A DNA stretch of 64,000 nucleotides from an uncultured Bacteroidota bacterium (GCA_903902795.1 CAIUWH010000040.1:62001-126000), one strand, 5' to 3'. Shown: positions 25,958-35,751, numbered from the stretch's first letter. Numbers and translations: made by a program. Notes: generated by a model not told the origin, from the sequence alone.

Positions 25958-27574
25958 ATGATACAATCCATTACACTTATAGCGCAATCGTCACGCGAAA
26001 AACAACCGGTTTCTGTCCATCAGGCAAAAACGACGATTGATTGCTCTAGGGTAATGGCACAACAATTGAATGCGTTTGATGTAATTATCGAGTTTGACCA
26101 GCCCATCATTTTATTTAGAAACCATGATTATACCTGGGTGGATGTTCGTTCCAATCGAGTAGCCAATGCCTTTTGCCCGAAGATCATTCAATTACAAAAC
26201 GGGTCTTTGGTGCAAGCCAACCTTACTGCCGGAATTTGGGAAGTTCAATCCAATAAACCCAATCAATTACTATGGCGTTTTAATCCACCATTTTCTCAAC
26301 CCATTTGCAGTTATCAGGGCGCAAAAAGTTCGAAAACTGTGCGTAATGCGGCGGTGCATTGGAACTTCGAAACCATGCCTGCTTTGTTGTTTTCCCAGTC
26401 GGACGCTATTGAGTTCAGTCGTTCTAAAGTTCCGTTTTCGGCCATTGCTTGCTTTACCGATCATTGCGATTTCGATACCGCCCAAAATGTACAATTGCAG
26501 CGGGAGTTTTTTAAGAAGAACGACGTAAAAGTAACCAAAGGATTTTTCCTGAATCATTTTTCGAAACGCGAAGACAATTCTTCTATGGAACGCGATGCGG
26601 CCGAATTAGTGCAATGGCAAAATGACGGACATGAATTAGCGTATCATTCGTTATCGCAATCGTTGAAAAGTGATGAGGAAAGCATGAACGATTTTAAAGA
26701 GTTTGTTCCTCCAAATGGAGTTACGACATGGATTGACCACGGATTTCAGCCCTACAATTTTACATTGTTTGAACGAAGCGGAATGAGTGCGGATGAATAC
26801 GAATCGGTTTTGAAACGCAAAAAGATTAATGTAGTTTGGAATTATATCGATTCGGGAACCGCGACAACCGGAATGATCAATCAGTTGAATCGGGAACAAT
26901 TTACTTTAAAAAATGTAGCGGATGGTTCAAAAAATCTCAAATTCATCAGTCGAATACAACTGATTATTAAAAGTTTTTTGTTTCATTATCACACGGGAGA
27001 GGAGTACATTCACAGTTATAAAAGTTTAGCAACCGATTTTAAAAAAATCATTTATAATAAAGAGATATCCGCTTTATTTTCTTTGGCAAAAAATGGAGCA
27101 AAATTATTCGTGCCGCTATGTGTTTTGGCACTGAATTGGAGGAAAAACTCCAAAAAGCCATTCCCTTTGGCCAATTATTCGCCATTGCTTTTTAAACATA
27201 CTATTAGCAACGAACCGATTTATGTGTTTCAAACCCTAGAAATGGTCGATTTTAAAAAATCATTATCACAACAGAATATTGAACTTTTGGTACAGGAAAA
27301 AGGAGTGTTCATTGCGCATACTTATTTTTCGGTTCCACTGAAATACCACACGGGTAAAATGTTCGATTCGGAACATCAAATCAATGCGAAAGTAATAGAG
27401 AATTTCGATTATTTACAAACCAAAATTACCAATCAAGAGATATGGAATCCGACACTGAACGAATTGGCAAACTATTGGTCCAATTATGAAAAAGTTCAGT
27501 TGGATTTCGATAATGACGGAAATATAGTTGTGGTAAACGACCTAAAAATCGCTTTTAGAACTATCACTGTATGA
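25958..27574 (+). CDS. Polysaccharide-deacetylase-like (NodB/CE4-type) protein
   Basis: A 538-residue protein. The central part (residues ~165-300) resembles a NodB-type barrel: IACFTDHCDFD supplies an aspartate pair near the active site, VTKGFFLNHF is a beta-strand, GHELAYHSLSQ offers a metal-ligand histidine, and WIDHGFQPYNF follows. The flanking N-terminal ~150 and C-terminal ~200 residues match nothing recognised. CE4 enzymes remove N- or O-acetyl groups from glycans; whether all three metal ligands are kept here is uncertain. Its stop overlaps the FemAB-like ATG by four bases. No signal peptide is evident, so a cytoplasmic role is possible. Confidence 0.58.
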   Translation: MIQSITLIAQSSREKQPVSVHQAKTTIDCSRVMAQQLNAFDVIIEFDQPIILFRNHDYTWVDVRSNRVANAFCPKIIQLQNGSLVQANLTAGIWEVQSNKPNQLLWRFNPPFSQPICSYQGAKSSKTVRNAAVHWNFETMPALLFSQSDAIEFSRSKVPFSAIACFTDHCDFDTAQNVQLQREFFKKNDVKVTKGFFLNHFSKREDNSSMERDAAELVQWQNDGHELAYHSLSQSLKSDEESMNDFKEFVPPNGVTTWIDHGFQPYNFTLFERSGMSADEYESVLKRKKINVVWNYIDSGTATTGMINQLNREQFTLKNVADGSKNLKFISRIQLIIKSFLFHYHTGEEYIHSYKSLATDFKKIIYNKEISALFSLAKNGAKLFVPLCVLALNWRKNSKKPFPLANYSPLLFKHTISNEPIYVFQTLEMVDFKKSLSQQNIELLVQEKGVFIAHTYFSVPLKYHTGKMFDSEHQINAKVIENFDYLQTKITNQEIWNPTLNELANYWSNYEKVQLDFDNDGNIVVVNDLKIAFRTITV

Positions 27575-28644
27575 GATTTTTATATACAAAAGACGAAAAA
27601 TGGTTAACCCAATGGGATCAATTTGTAGTGGATAATTCCATTGGAAGTCATCTGCAATTGTCGCATTGGCTTAAGTCTTATGTTTCGTACGGCTTTGACT
27701 ATGAAGTGCTTTTGTGTTTGGAAGACGAACGCATCATCGGCGGGTTTGCCGCTGTCATTCCGCGTGTAGCGTTTTTTAAATTCTACATTGTTGCTTACGG
27801 TCCGTTAGTTGCACACGAGAATTATGTGGTTTTGAATCAGCTGATTGAAAAAATTCCACAAAGAGCCAAAGAGCTCAAGGCATGTTACTGTCAGTTGAAT
27901 TTACCTTTTTTAGCCGAAGCGCATCCAAGTCTGTATTTATATCAAAACAACGAATTACTCACCGCATTACATTCGTTTAAAAAAGGAAATCAGTTTAAGT
28001 ATGTTTTCAGTTTAAAAGGATTGAATTGGATTGATTTATCAAACTACTCCGACTCAGAGGCATTGTTAATGGATTTCAAATCGTCCGTTCGTCGTGACAT
28101 CAGAAGTTCCAATCGAAAAGAACTAGAGTTAAAAGATCTGCAATCGCTCGATGAGATTCAGCATGCCTATCAATTGTGTGAAGCCAATGCCGATAAAGCG
28201 GGTTATTCGATACGAAGCTGGAAGGATTTTAAAACGACAGTTCTAGGTTTAATCGAAAATAATCAAGGCAAAGTGTTGGCAGCATACAAGAATGGTGCAT
28301 TAAAAGGTGCGATTTTACTCATCAAATCGGGAAATTATTACACCTATATTTTAGGCGGAACGGTCAAAGAAACGCCCGATTTATTAGTCGGACATTTTTT
28401 GCAATGGGAGGCATTGAAATTATCTCTGGAAGAAAATTGCATCGGTTACAACATTTCTCTAGGTGGTTCAAAAGGTGTAGTTGAGTTTAAAAATAGTTTC
28501 AACACACAACCTATTTATTTTCACGAATCGCATTATTATTGCATCACAAAGCCCATTCTTTTTAAATTATTTACTTACTTTGAAAAATATTTAAAAAACC
28601 ATAAAAAGAACATTTCGAAGTGGCTCTCGTACTTCAAAAAATAG
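27571..28644 (+). CDS. FemAB/BioF2-type GNAT-fold acyltransferase
   Basis: A 357-residue protein with the layout of FemAB-like proteins in exopolysaccharide loci: LQLSHWLKSYVSYGFDYE near residue 30, IIGGFAAVIPRV, YIVAYGPLV, a helical middle (DFKSSVRRDIRSSNRKEL), then a second GNAT half with VLAAYKNGALKGAILLI and YILGGTVKETPDLLVGHFL. By family these proteins move aminoacyl or acyl groups. The target here is unknown, but coupling to the deacetylase-like gene suggests that a freed amino group could be re-acylated. That is inference. Confidence 0.78.
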   Translation: MRFLYTKDEKWLTQWDQFVVDNSIGSHLQLSHWLKSYVSYGFDYEVLLCLEDERIIGGFAAVIPRVAFFKFYIVAYGPLVAHENYVVLNQLIEKIPQRAKELKACYCQLNLPFLAEAHPSLYLYQNNELLTALHSFKKGNQFKYVFSLKGLNWIDLSNYSDSEALLMDFKSSVRRDIRSSNRKELELKDLQSLDEIQHAYQLCEANADKAGYSIRSWKDFKTTVLGLIENNQGKVLAAYKNGALKGAILLIKSGNYYTYILGGTVKETPDLLVGHFLQWEALKLSLEENCIGYNISLGGSKGVVEFKNSFNTQPIYFHESHYYCITKPILFKLFTYFEKYLKNHKKNISKWLSYFKK

Positions 28645-28653
28645 ACAGTACCT

Positions 28654-29400
28654 ATGAAAGTTGAAAATAAAGATTTTTGGGAACGTGAAGATGTCATATA
28701 TTCTCAAGATAAATCCATCCAAAATACCTCAGGCTATGAGAAGTACTTGTATGAAAAAGCGCGCGATTATTTTTCAACGGTAAAAATGCAAATCAACAAA
28801 GCAAAAGTCTTTGGCTGTGGAACTGGAAGAGAAATCAACGGAATTTTGCACTCACTTAACGTTGGGAAAATTGTCGCCTCTGATATTGCTGAGAATATGA
28901 TTAGCAAAGCTAAAATTCACATGCAAAATTGGGGTTATCAAGACAAAGTAACGTTGAAAGTTTGTGATGCCACGCAGTTTTCTGATGATAAAGAAAGCTA
29001 CGAATTGGTGACGCTGATGAGTTGTATGCTGACTTATGTCAATAAAAAGGAAGATCGATATACCATTTTTAAAACAGCTTACGACATTCTAAAACCGAAC
29101 GGTTGCTTAATTGGAGTTGTACACAACCAAATTGGGACGCCACAAAAAACGGCATTTTTTATGTTGAGACGATTGATAAAACCGTTCCTAAAGGATGAAG
29201 TTGGAAATCGAACGGCTGGATTTTATGGTTGTGATGTGCCCGGTTATTATTTTTCAAGATCCGATTTGTACAATCATTTGGCCGATAATGGATTTAAAAA
29301 CATCGAAATCAAATCATTATCAGAATATTACAAAGAAATAAATTTCAAATACAATCGATTAAAAGGATATAATAATTTATTATTTTTTGCTACAAAATAG
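28654..29400 (+). CDS. Class I SAM-dependent methyltransferase, tandem copy 1
   Basis: A 248-residue methyltransferase. Motif I is KVFGCGTGREINGI (near residue 50), then VASDIAENMISKAK, VCDATQFSDD and the YELVTLMSCMLTYV motif IV region. The C-terminal DVPGYYFSRSDLYNHL segment probably covers the active site. It is the same length as the next gene and aligns with it along its whole length without obvious gaps, so the two are tandem duplicates. It may methylate a sugar or amino sugar in the glycan. Confidence 0.84.
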   Translation: MKVENKDFWEREDVIYSQDKSIQNTSGYEKYLYEKARDYFSTVKMQINKAKVFGCGTGREINGILHSLNVGKIVASDIAENMISKAKIHMQNWGYQDKVTLKVCDATQFSDDKESYELVTLMSCMLTYVNKKEDRYTIFKTAYDILKPNGCLIGVVHNQIGTPQKTAFFMLRRLIKPFLKDEVGNRTAGFYGCDVPGYYFSRSDLYNHLADNGFKNIEIKSLSEYYKEINFKYNRLKGYNNLLFFATK

Positions 29401-29454
29401 CAAGTTCCTTCCTACTTAAGAAAGACTATTCAGCAGAAATACAAGGAGTTAAAA

Positions 29455-30201
29455 ATGAAAATTGAGAATAAAGATTTTTGGGAGATTGAAAACGTAATCC
29501 ATACGCAAGATTATAGAGCAACGCAAACTTCGGATTACGAGGCCTATTTGTATGATAAAGTTGCGCAATTGACGAACCAAAATGGTTTGAAAGTTGAAAA
29601 TGCTAAGATTTTTGGTTGTGGTACTGGACGGGAAATTTTAGGACTCATGAAGTACTTTGACTTGAAGAAAGTTTTAGGTACCGACATATCCGAAAACATG
29701 ATTAAAAAAGGCCATCTGAATATAAAAGAATGGAATCTAAGTGATAAGGTAACGCTAAAAGTAGGCGACGCCACGCAATTTTCAGATCAAAAAGAGACCT
29801 ATGAGTTGGTTACTTTGATGAACAGCGTGCTCACGTATGTTGACAAAAAAGAAAATCGATACAAGATATTTAGCACGTCAAACGAAATTTTAAAGCCAGG
29901 CGGATACATTATCGGATCTGTGCATAATCAATCGGGTGCGCCGCTCAAAACAATTTATTTTTTCTTGAGAAGATGTTTAAAGCCGTTTTTACGCAATGAA
30001 CCTGGAAATCGAATGACCGGATTCAAAGGCTATGACGTAAAGGGTTATTATTTTACGAAAAATGGACTGAGGAAACATTTAGAAGATGCTAATTTTAAAG
30101 TGGTCGAAGTACTCTCCTTAAATGACTACTACAAAAAGCACAATGTAAAATACAACTCATTGAAAGGTTGGAATAATATTATTTTCATCGCTAAAAAGTA
30201 A
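29455..30201 (+). CDS. Class I SAM-dependent methyltransferase, tandem copy 2
   Basis: A 248-residue paralogue of the preceding gene: both begin with M-K-[VI]-ENKDFWE and share FGCGTGRE, DKVTLKV.DATQFSD, YELVTLM and LRR..KPFL blocks. Differences are spread over the protein, so the duplication is not very recent. It is preceded by a good AGGAG ribosome site nine bases before the ATG, unusual for this window. The 54-base spacer between the copies holds no other gene. Different acceptors or different methylation positions are plausible. Confidence 0.84.
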   Translation: MKIENKDFWEIENVIHTQDYRATQTSDYEAYLYDKVAQLTNQNGLKVENAKIFGCGTGREILGLMKYFDLKKVLGTDISENMIKKGHLNIKEWNLSDKVTLKVGDATQFSDQKETYELVTLMNSVLTYVDKKENRYKIFSTSNEILKPGGYIIGSVHNQSGAPLKTIYFFLRRCLKPFLRNEPGNRMTGFKGYDVKGYYFTKNGLRKHLEDANFKVVEVLSLNDYYKKHNVKYNSLKGWNNIIFIAKK

Positions 30202-30207
30202 TTTATT

Positions 30208-30678
30208 TTGAAACTAGTACGCAAATACTTAAAAATCTACAGCATTCACATTAGAATTTATTCTATTCGTGAGCATGTTGATTTGAAGTTACCCAAACTT
30301 GAATACGAACTTGAAAAAAGCACTATAGATTCTAATCGAACCGATTATGTGATTCATGAAAACGACATAGTTGTGCACAAAACAACTGTTTTTAAATATT
30401 TAAATGTCTTGCGGTTAATCGGTAAAAAAGGCCCCGCTATTGGTGACTGTTTTACACATCCTGATTACAGAGGAAAATCAATTTATCCAAGAGTTATTAA
30501 TAGAGTTTCTAACGAATTGCTAGCTTCTGGACGGTACGACGAATTGTTCATCATTGTGAATGACAATAACACTAGTTCAATCATTGGAATTGAAAAAGCA
30601 GGTTATCAATTGAAAGTTGAAATCATCTCAAAAAAGTTTTTATTGTTTTATTTCAACACTCAAATTAAAAAGTTTTAA
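30208..30678 (+). CDS. GNAT family N-acetyltransferase (TTG start)
   Basis: A 156-residue protein beginning at a TTG; the translated protein contains no internal methionine, so no ATG alternative exists. The GNAT acetyl-CoA-binding region is IGDCFTHPDYRGKSIYPRVI (near residues 87-106) and the fold closes with SSIIGIEKAGYQLKVEII. It probably N-acetylates an amino sugar or related substrate. It starts six bases after the tandem methyltransferase, and the next GT begins at its stop with a 1-base overlap. Confidence 0.8.
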   Translation: MKLVRKYLKIYSIHIRIYSIREHVDLKLPKLEYELEKSTIDSNRTDYVIHENDIVVHKTTVFKYLNVLRLIGKKGPAIGDCFTHPDYRGKSIYPRVINRVSNELLASGRYDELFIIVNDNNTSSIIGIEKAGYQLKVEIISKKFLLFYFNTQIKKF

Positions 30679-31679
30679 TGCAACTATCGCTCATCATTTG
30701 TACGTATATGCGTGCGCAACCTTTGCTGAACTTATTGGAATCTGTTTACCAACAAGAGCTGATTCCCAATGAAATTATTATTGTAGATGGTTCAACAAAC
30801 AATGAAACGAAAGAAGCAATTGAACAACATAACTTTCATAACTTACACTATTATTTAGTGGATGCGAAAGACCGCGGGCTCACACGGCAACGCAATTTCG
30901 GAATAGCAAAAGTGAACGAAACTACTGATGTTGTTTGTTTTTTAGATGATGATACGATACTCGAGAAAGAGTATTTTAAAGAAATTTGTATAGGTTATGA
31001 AAAACATCCTGAGGCACTTAGTATTGGAGGTTTTATCACCAATGAAGTAGTTTGGGAACCGTGTGAATCATCATCACAATGTGCGTTCGACGAGTATTTT
31101 TTTGATGGATGGAAAAGAAAGGATGGTAGCCGATTTTTAATGCGAAAGCGATTGGGATTGGATACCGATAAAGACCCGTGTTGGTTTCCTGATTTTGCTC
31201 ATGGAAGAAGCACCAGTTTTTTACCTCCATCTGGAAAAATATATGAAGTAGAACATTTAATGGGCGGCGTGTCGTCGTTTCGAAAAGAAGTATTTGAAAC
31301 GTTACAATTTTCTACGTATTTTGAAGGATACGGATTGTATGAAGACGCCGATTTTACCCTTCGTTTGTCCAAAATTGGAAAGTTATACATCAATACTAGT
31401 GCACGATTGGCGCATTATCACAACGAATCGGGTCGACCGAATAAATACCAATACGGAAAAATGGTAGTGCGCAACGGCTGGTACGTTTGGAGGATAAAAA
31501 TTGCGCATCCATCAGTAAAAAATAGAATTAAATGGCACACGATTACGCTGGTATTGACTTTAATTCGTTTCACCAATAGTTTCACTTCTCAAAAAAAATA
31601 TGAGGCTTTTACTGAGTCAATGGGACGACTTTCCGGTTGGTTTGGTTTAATTTTTAATCCACCAAAATTAGAAAAATGA
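30678..31679 (+). CDS. GT2 family glycosyltransferase
   Basis: A 333-residue GT-A enzyme. It opens with LSLIICTYMRAQPLLNLLES, followed by IIIVDGSTN, GLTRQRNFGI, and the metal-binding DDD motif in CFLDDDTILEKEY (near residue 93). GGVSSFRKEVFE and YGLYEDADFTLRLSKIG mark the acceptor half. It lies in a run of overlapping genes (1 base before, 4 bases after). Donor unknown. Confidence 0.9.
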   Translation: MQLSLIICTYMRAQPLLNLLESVYQQELIPNEIIIVDGSTNNETKEAIEQHNFHNLHYYLVDAKDRGLTRQRNFGIAKVNETTDVVCFLDDDTILEKEYFKEICIGYEKHPEALSIGGFITNEVVWEPCESSSQCAFDEYFFDGWKRKDGSRFLMRKRLGLDTDKDPCWFPDFAHGRSTSFLPPSGKIYEVEHLMGGVSSFRKEVFETLQFSTYFEGYGLYEDADFTLRLSKIGKLYINTSARLAHYHNESGRPNKYQYGKMVVRNGWYVWRIKIAHPSVKNRIKWHTITLVLTLIRFTNSFTSQKKYEAFTESMGRLSGWFGLIFNPPKLEK

Positions 31680-32230
31680 CGGTAGCGCAACTCATCTTTT
31701 CGGATTACAGAAAGTATAAAAAATATGGTGGAAATTTTCTCTCCATCGTATTTTTATCTCAAGGATTTTGGGCGATTTATCAACACCGGATTGCTCATTA
31801 CATGCATTTAAAAGTCACGATACAATCCTTTCGTTTTCTATTTTTAGCTCCGATGATTCTGTGGCAAAAAGGAATAGAAATAATGACCGGAATATCAATT
31901 CCAGCATCAGTTTCCATCGGGCCATCTTTTTACATTGCTCACTTTGGTGGAATAATTGTCAATTCAAATGCCATTATTGGTTCGAATTGTAACATCAGTC
32001 AAGGGGTAACTATTGGAGTTTCCGGACTCGAAGAAAAACGCGGTGTGCCTGTAATTGGAAATGATGTTTATATCGGAGCCAATGCTGTAGTAGCCGGAAA
32101 AATAACCGTTGGAAATCACGCCCTGATTGCTGCCTCGTCGTTGGTCAATTCTGATGTTAACGACGGTGAAGTGGTCATGGGTGTGCCCGCCGTAAAAGTT
32201 TCAGACAAAGGTTCAAAAGGATATATTTAA
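31676..32230 (+). CDS. CysE-like hexapeptide acetyltransferase
   Basis: A 184-residue protein with an N-terminal helical part containing FWAIYQHRIAHYMHL and a left-handed beta-helix (GPSFYIAHFGGIIVNSNAII, NCNISQGVTIGVSG, VYIGANAVVAGKITVGNHA). The form matches serine acetyltransferase-like enzymes in glycan loci (WcaB-type), which acetylate sugars. The IAHFGG histidine is the probable catalytic base. It overlaps its neighbours by 4 bases and 1 base, so it is coupled to both. Confidence 0.85.
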   Translation: MTVAQLIFSDYRKYKKYGGNFLSIVFLSQGFWAIYQHRIAHYMHLKVTIQSFRFLFLAPMILWQKGIEIMTGISIPASVSIGPSFYIAHFGGIIVNSNAIIGSNCNISQGVTIGVSGLEEKRGVPVIGNDVYIGANAVVAGKITVGNHALIAASSLVNSDVNDGEVVMGVPAVKVSDKGSKGYI

Positions 32231-33348
32231 TGAAGTTTTTAATCGTCTCAACCTCGCCCATCATCCATTTGGATAACGAGTATTCGGCTTATAGTCCGTA
32301 TGTTCGTGAAATGGTCATTTGGGAAAAATATGTAGACGAAGTTGGGTTTTGTTGTCCGATTCGTACGAATAAAACCAATTTATTGCGAACTAAAATTCCG
32401 TTTTCAGTACATTCTTTCTTTACCACTAAAGAAGCCAATTTGAAGTCGGTTTCCTCTACTCTAATAGCGCTATTGTACTCTTTTTATAATGTAGTCGTTA
32501 TTTTTAAAGGAATGTATTGGGCCGATCACATTCATTTACGATGTCCAGGTAACATTGGATTATTGGGAAGTATCATCCAACTTTTTTTTCCGTTTAAACC
32601 CAAAACAGCCAAATACGCTGGAAATTGGGATCCGAATTCAAAGCAACCGTGGAGTTATCGATTGCAAAAATGGATCATTAGCAACCCCATTTTAACGCGG
32701 AACATGCAGGTTTTGGTTTATGGCGAGTGGAAGAATTCGTCTGCAAACATAAAACCTTTTTTTACAGCAACGTATTTTGAATCGGATAAAAAAGAAGTAA
32801 TCAAACCCGATTTTTCAAGCGGAATCCAGTTCATTTATGTGGGAACGCTCACTACCGGAAAGAATGCACTCTACGCCATCCAATTGATGGAAGAATTAAA
32901 AAGATTAGGAAAAAATGTTTCTCTAAAAATATACGGGGAAGGTCCAGAAAAAGAGCGTTTAGCGGATTACATTGTGCGTCAAAACGTCTCTGATTTTGTT
33001 TTCTTACTCGGAAACCAAGATGTAGAAACTGTGAAACAAGCCTATTGCGACAGTCATTTTGTAATTTTACCATCCAAAAGTGAAGGTTGGCCTAAAGTAG
33101 TCGCCGAAGGTATGTTTTGGAAATGCGTACCGATTGCGTCAAAAGTTTCTTGTATTCCGAGTATGCTCGATCACGGAAAAAGAGGTGTGGTAGTAACGAT
33201 GACTATTGATAATGATGTGCGTCAGATTTCAGCCTTGCTTGAAAACCCGGAGCAGTACGCAAAAATGGGGGAAGAATCGATGCTTTGGTCGCGGAAATAC
33301 ACTTTGGACTATTTTGAAAGTCAAATCAAACAACTGTTGCAACGATGA
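32230..33348 (+). CDS. GT4 family glycosyltransferase
   Basis: A 372-residue GT-B enzyme. The N-terminal acceptor half includes HIHLRCPGNIGLLG and AKYAGNWDPNSKQPWSYRLQ. The donor half includes FIYVGTLTTGKNALYAIQLM, LKIYGEGPEKERL and the retaining motif LPSKSEGWPKVVAEGM (near residue 280). It shares a base with the preceding acetyltransferase stop and four bases with the next GT. Confidence 0.88.
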   Translation: MKFLIVSTSPIIHLDNEYSAYSPYVREMVIWEKYVDEVGFCCPIRTNKTNLLRTKIPFSVHSFFTTKEANLKSVSSTLIALLYSFYNVVVIFKGMYWADHIHLRCPGNIGLLGSIIQLFFPFKPKTAKYAGNWDPNSKQPWSYRLQKWIISNPILTRNMQVLVYGEWKNSSANIKPFFTATYFESDKKEVIKPDFSSGIQFIYVGTLTTGKNALYAIQLMEELKRLGKNVSLKIYGEGPEKERLADYIVRQNVSDFVFLLGNQDVETVKQAYCDSHFVILPSKSEGWPKVVAEGMFWKCVPIASKVSCIPSMLDHGKRGVVVTMTIDNDVRQISALLENPEQYAKMGEESMLWSRKYTLDYFESQIKQLLQR

Positions 33349-34421
33349 GAATTGTACAACTAATCGATTCATTGGAAACGGGTGGAGCCGAGCGAATGGC
33401 AGTCAATTACGCCAATCTGTTATCGGATAACATTGAGTTTTCGGGGATAATTGTTACAAGAAAGGAAGGCAGTTTAGTTTCAGAATTAAGCAATAAAGTG
33501 CCCTATTGTTTTTTGAATAAGAAGAAAACCGTTGATATTGCAGCACTTAGAAAACTATATTATTTTTTAAAAAACAATAAAATTGAAGTGCTACATGCCC
33601 ACAGCACCTCTTTTTTTAGTGCGGTTTTGGTGAAGATATTCCTACCTAAATTAAAGTTGATTTGGCACGATCATTATGGAAAGAGCGAATTTCTTCATGA
33701 ACGAAAAAGTGCAGTTTTAAAGATATCTTCTTATTTTTTCAGCGGAATTATCGCCGTCAATCAGCACCTAAAAAAATGGGCAGAGTCTCAATTAAATTGT
33801 AAAAAAGTAATCTATTTTCCTAATTTTACGCCGCAACAATCATCCCAAATAAAAGGAGAAACCGTACTTTTGGGGACAGAACGGAAACGTATTTTATGTT
33901 TAGCAAATTTGCGGGCTCAGAAAGATCATTTTTTACTGTTGAAAGTAGCTCAAAAACTAAGGGCAACACATCCAGATTGGTCATTCCATTTAGTGGGAAA
34001 AGATTTTGAAGATGCGTATTCGGCGTCAATTCGGACTTCAATCGCTCAGATGAAATTGCAACAAACCGTTTACTTATATGGATCAAGAAATGATAGTGCG
34101 GCCATTATTGATCAATCGGATATTGGAATTTTGACATCCAGTTCAGAAGGATTGCCCGTTTCGTTGTTGGAATACGGGATGAATCAATTACCAGTTGTTG
34201 TGACTGCCGTGGGCGAAATTCCGATGTTGATTCAGAACCATAAAAACGGATTTTTAGTTCAATCGGGTGATGCAGATGAATTTTTCAATGCACTCGTACA
34301 ATTGATTGATAATCCCAATTTAATGAATACATTTGGAAGCGCTTTGTACCAAACGATTCTGAACAATTACTCTGAAAAAGCAATTATAAACCACTATATT
34401 GAGTGGATAGAAACGAACTGA
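33345..34421 (+). CDS. GT4 family glycosyltransferase
   Basis: A 358-residue GT-B enzyme with the classic N-terminal loop IDSLETGGAERMAVNYANLL, HAHSTSFFSAV, a donor half starting ILCLANLRAQKDHFLLL, LVGKDFEDAY, and the motif LTSSSEGLPVSLLEYGMNQ (near residue 262). It is four bases upstream of the membrane polymerase/ligase-like gene. Acceptor and donor unknown. Confidence 0.9.
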   Translation: MRIVQLIDSLETGGAERMAVNYANLLSDNIEFSGIIVTRKEGSLVSELSNKVPYCFLNKKKTVDIAALRKLYYFLKNNKIEVLHAHSTSFFSAVLVKIFLPKLKLIWHDHYGKSEFLHERKSAVLKISSYFFSGIIAVNQHLKKWAESQLNCKKVIYFPNFTPQQSSQIKGETVLLGTERKRILCLANLRAQKDHFLLLKVAQKLRATHPDWSFHLVGKDFEDAYSASIRTSIAQMKLQQTVYLYGSRNDSAAIIDQSDIGILTSSSEGLPVSLLEYGMNQLPVVVTAVGEIPMLIQNHKNGFLVQSGDADEFFNALVQLIDNPNLMNTFGSALYQTILNNYSEKAIINHYIEWIETN

Positions 34422-34425
34422 TTTC

Positions 34426-35751
34426 ATGCAAAATAGAGACAAAAATTATCTTTTTCTAATCGCTGCCCATTTGTTAATAGGTGTGCTGATTTATTTGGTG
34501 CCTGTTTTTGCGAAAGTATACGGTTACTCAATTATTCTGATTGGAATTTTGTTTGTGATTAAAAAGCGGAATAAAAACAATGAAGTCCTTTATGCTTCGG
34601 CTTATATCATCGGAAGCGAAGTATTACTGAGGATGACCGATGGTAATCCAGTGTATGAGTTTTCAAAGTATGGGGTTATGATTTTCATCATTATGGGTAT
34701 ATTTTATTCCGGATTTTCCAAGTATTCAGTTCCATATTGGATTTATATTTTACTGCTCGTACCTGGAATTTTAATGGCAACCCATGAACTGAATTTGCAA
34801 ACTGAAATCAGAAAAACCATTGCCTTTAATATTGCTGGACCTATTTGTTTGGGTTTAGCATCTATGTACACTTATAATAGGAAAATATCGTATGATGAAT
34901 TAAATAATATCTTACTGATGATTGGTTTGCCCGTCGTCTCCTGTGCGATGTATTTGATGATGTATACTCCAAATATTAAAGAAGTTTTGACGGGTACAGG
35001 ATCGAATACGGAGTTATCAGGTGGCTTTGGTCCGAATCAAGTTTCAACTGTTTTAGGTTTGGGAATGTTTGTATTTTTCTCTCGTATACTGTTGGTTTCT
35101 AAATCTAAATTAATATTTATTGCCAACCTTGGGGTAGCCCTTTTGATTAGTTATCGAGGTTTGGTGACTTTTTCAAGGGGCGGAATGTTAACCGGATTAA
35201 TTATGATTTTTTTCCTGTTATACTTTATTTACATTAACAGTAAGAGTCAGGGTAAGTTAAAGCTATTTTACTTTTTCGGTTTTTTGTTTGTAGTATTTTT
35301 GCTTGTTTGGTCCTATACTTCGTTTCAAACAGGCGGATTAATCGAAAAAAGATATGCTAATAAAGATGCGCAAGGTCGCGTCAAGGAAAGTCAACTTACA
35401 GGTAGGGAAGACATTGCAGCCCAAGAGTTTGATATTTTTCTAAATCATCCTTTTTTTGGTGCTGGAGTGGCACGCGCTACTGAAATTCGAACAGGCATCA
35501 ACGGATTCAGGTCGTTATCACATAATGAGATTTCGCGATTAATGTCGGAACACGGCGCATTGGGAATATTGGCGCTATTAGTGCTTTTTATTACTCCAAT
35601 GATTTTGTATTTGGACAACAAACAAAATATTTACATTTTTTGTTTTTTGTTTTTTTGGCTTCTCACCATTAATCATGCAGCAATGCGAATAGCCGCGCCT
35701 GCGTTTGTCTATTCTTTGGCATTATTGAAAGTCCAATTCAATGAAGATTAA
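34426..35751 (+). CDS. Wzy/WaaL-like O-antigen polymerase or ligase
   Basis: A 441-residue polytopic protein with about ten to twelve hydrophobic stretches. The large loop between the later helices contains REDIAAQEFDIFLNHPFFGA, and SHNEISRLMSEHGALG follows; an F-x-x-H-P-F-F-G-x-G pattern followed by an H-N-x-x pair is the hallmark of the Wzy_C/O-antigen ligase family. Such proteins polymerise lipid-linked repeat units or ligate finished chains to lipid A core. Sequence alone does not separate the two. No Wzx flippase accompanies it, which makes a ligase role, or a polymerase served by an unlinked flippase, worth considering. Confidence 0.85.
   Translation: MQNRDKNYLFLIAAHLLIGVLIYLVPVFAKVYGYSIILIGILFVIKKRNKNNEVLYASAYIIGSEVLLRMTDGNPVYEFSKYGVMIFIIMGIFYSGFSKYSVPYWIYILLLVPGILMATHELNLQTEIRKTIAFNIAGPICLGLASMYTYNRKISYDELNNILLMIGLPVVSCAMYLMMYTPNIKEVLTGTGSNTELSGGFGPNQVSTVLGLGMFVFFSRILLVSKSKLIFIANLGVALLISYRGLVTFSRGGMLTGLIMIFFLLYFIYINSKSQGKLKLFYFFGFLFVVFLLVWSYTSFQTGGLIEKRYANKDAQGRVKESQLTGREDIAAQEFDIFLNHPFFGAGVARATEIRTGINGFRSLSHNEISRLMSEHGALGILALLVLFITPMILYLDNKQNIYIFCFLFFWLLTINHAAMRIAAPAFVYSLALLKVQFNED

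Noticed and set aside
34426-35751. Wzx flippase
   Set aside because: The loop motif around FLNHPFFGAG belongs to the Wzy/WaaL family, and the helix pattern does not look like a MATE-type flippase.
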